A DNA stretch of 49,796 nucleotides. Origin: an uncultured Clostridia bacterium. GTDB lineage: Bacteria; Bacillota; Clostridia; Oscillospirales; Ruminococcaceae. The position numbers and the translations under genes are program-made. The DNA is taken from the NCBI GenBank assembly GCA_947589035.1, contig CANPYZ010000014.1:1-49796 (forward strand). Direction: 5' to 3'. The notes under the pieces are model-generated. The model did not search any database, was not told the origin of the DNA, and worked only from the letters and a program-made list of their open reading frames with translations. Shown here in pieces: positions 49,701 through 49,796 of the stretch (position 1 is its first letter; each line of letters begins with the position of its first letter).

Positions 49701-49796
49701 AATGTTGTCATAAAGTATAGTTACCCAAACATCAACAAGACCGCAAAAGTCAAAAAACTAAAAAAGAAAAAGCGTAGATTGCAACGCAGAGTATCA
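49701..49796 (+). pseudogene. 5'-truncated TnpB (IS200/IS605-type OrfB) remnant, continues past the window
   Basis: The frame from 49701, right after a TAA, to the right edge reads YPNINKTAKVKKL then KKKKRRLQRRVS, the conserved NINKT and RRLQRRVSRKY-like region in the middle of TnpB/OrfB proteins. No start codon or N-terminal 150 or so residues precede it, so it is a broken copy or fragment. TnpB is an RNA-guided nuclease of IS605-type elements. An end of the element is not visible; whether the remainder is intact lies outside the window. Confidence 0.7.

Noticed and set aside
1-49796. tRNA, rRNA or T-box elements
   Set aside because: No cloverleaf with GGTTCGAATCC-type arm or T-box sequence was found in any intergenic stretch.

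Overview
The window looks like a chromosomal piece of a low-GC, Gram-positive, fibre-degrading gut anaerobe close to Ruminococcus (Oscillospiraceae). Evidence: two dockerin-bearing secreted proteins (a Thr-rich one cut by the left edge and a GH44 glucanase with an internal dockerin), lipoprotein serpins, Firmicute regulators (WhiA, HprK, RapZ, DUF951) and Firmicute-type THF and FMN riboswitches. This is inferred from gene content; I could not compare to any genome. No rRNA, tRNA or CRISPR array was seen.

Layout. 1-3.9 kb is accessory: the dockerin protein with a long Thr-rich coding repeat, a decaying minus-strand stretch of small secreted/lipoprotein fragments (1099-2026), and an unrecognised three-gene plus-strand unit (2178-3764) with overlapping genes and a promoter almost touching its first start codon. 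3.9-8.1 kb holds the GH44 enzyme and, divergently, oligoendopeptidase PepF. 8.1-15.1 kb is a co-directional minus-strand run: M18 aminopeptidase, a 64-residue unknown, exonuclease III, ABC-F ATPase, lipoprotein, thioredoxin, FTR-like iron-sulfur protein and NERD protein. 15.1-18.0 kb is a tightly overlapped housekeeping operon: DUF951, prfA, tsaC, coaE.

18.2-24.4 kb is mostly plus-strand: an unknown 115-residue protein, an S1-domain protein behind a leader with interlocking (pseudoknot) helices, then two tandem lipoprotein serpins, a small protein and an EamA transporter; a second thioredoxin faces them. 24.4-35.8 kb is minus-strand core: rpsO-pnp with structured leaders, proC with two membrane proteins, folT under a THF riboswitch directly after pfkA, and whiA-dnaE, in which the DnaE PHP domain has lost metal-ligand residues.

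36-49.7 kb is plus-strand: an HD-GYP protein, an AraC-type regulator, a frameshifted zinc-ribbon gene, a Thr/Pro-rich membrane protein, a complete FMN-riboswitch-controlled riboflavin operon (ribD-ribE-ribBA-ribH) with a translationally coupled HAD phosphatase that could supply the step no rib enzyme performs, then rpe, a membrane-anchored hydrolase-like protein, hprK, murB and rapZ. The right edge enters a 5'-truncated TnpB-like remnant.

Promoters are unusually uniform: near-consensus -35, mostly 17-nt spacer, and very often an extended TGn just before the -10. The most interesting items are the S1 leader pseudoknot, the tandem serpins with different reactive loops, the undescribed 2178-3764 unit, the FTR-like/thioredoxin pair, and the HAD gene in the rib operon.
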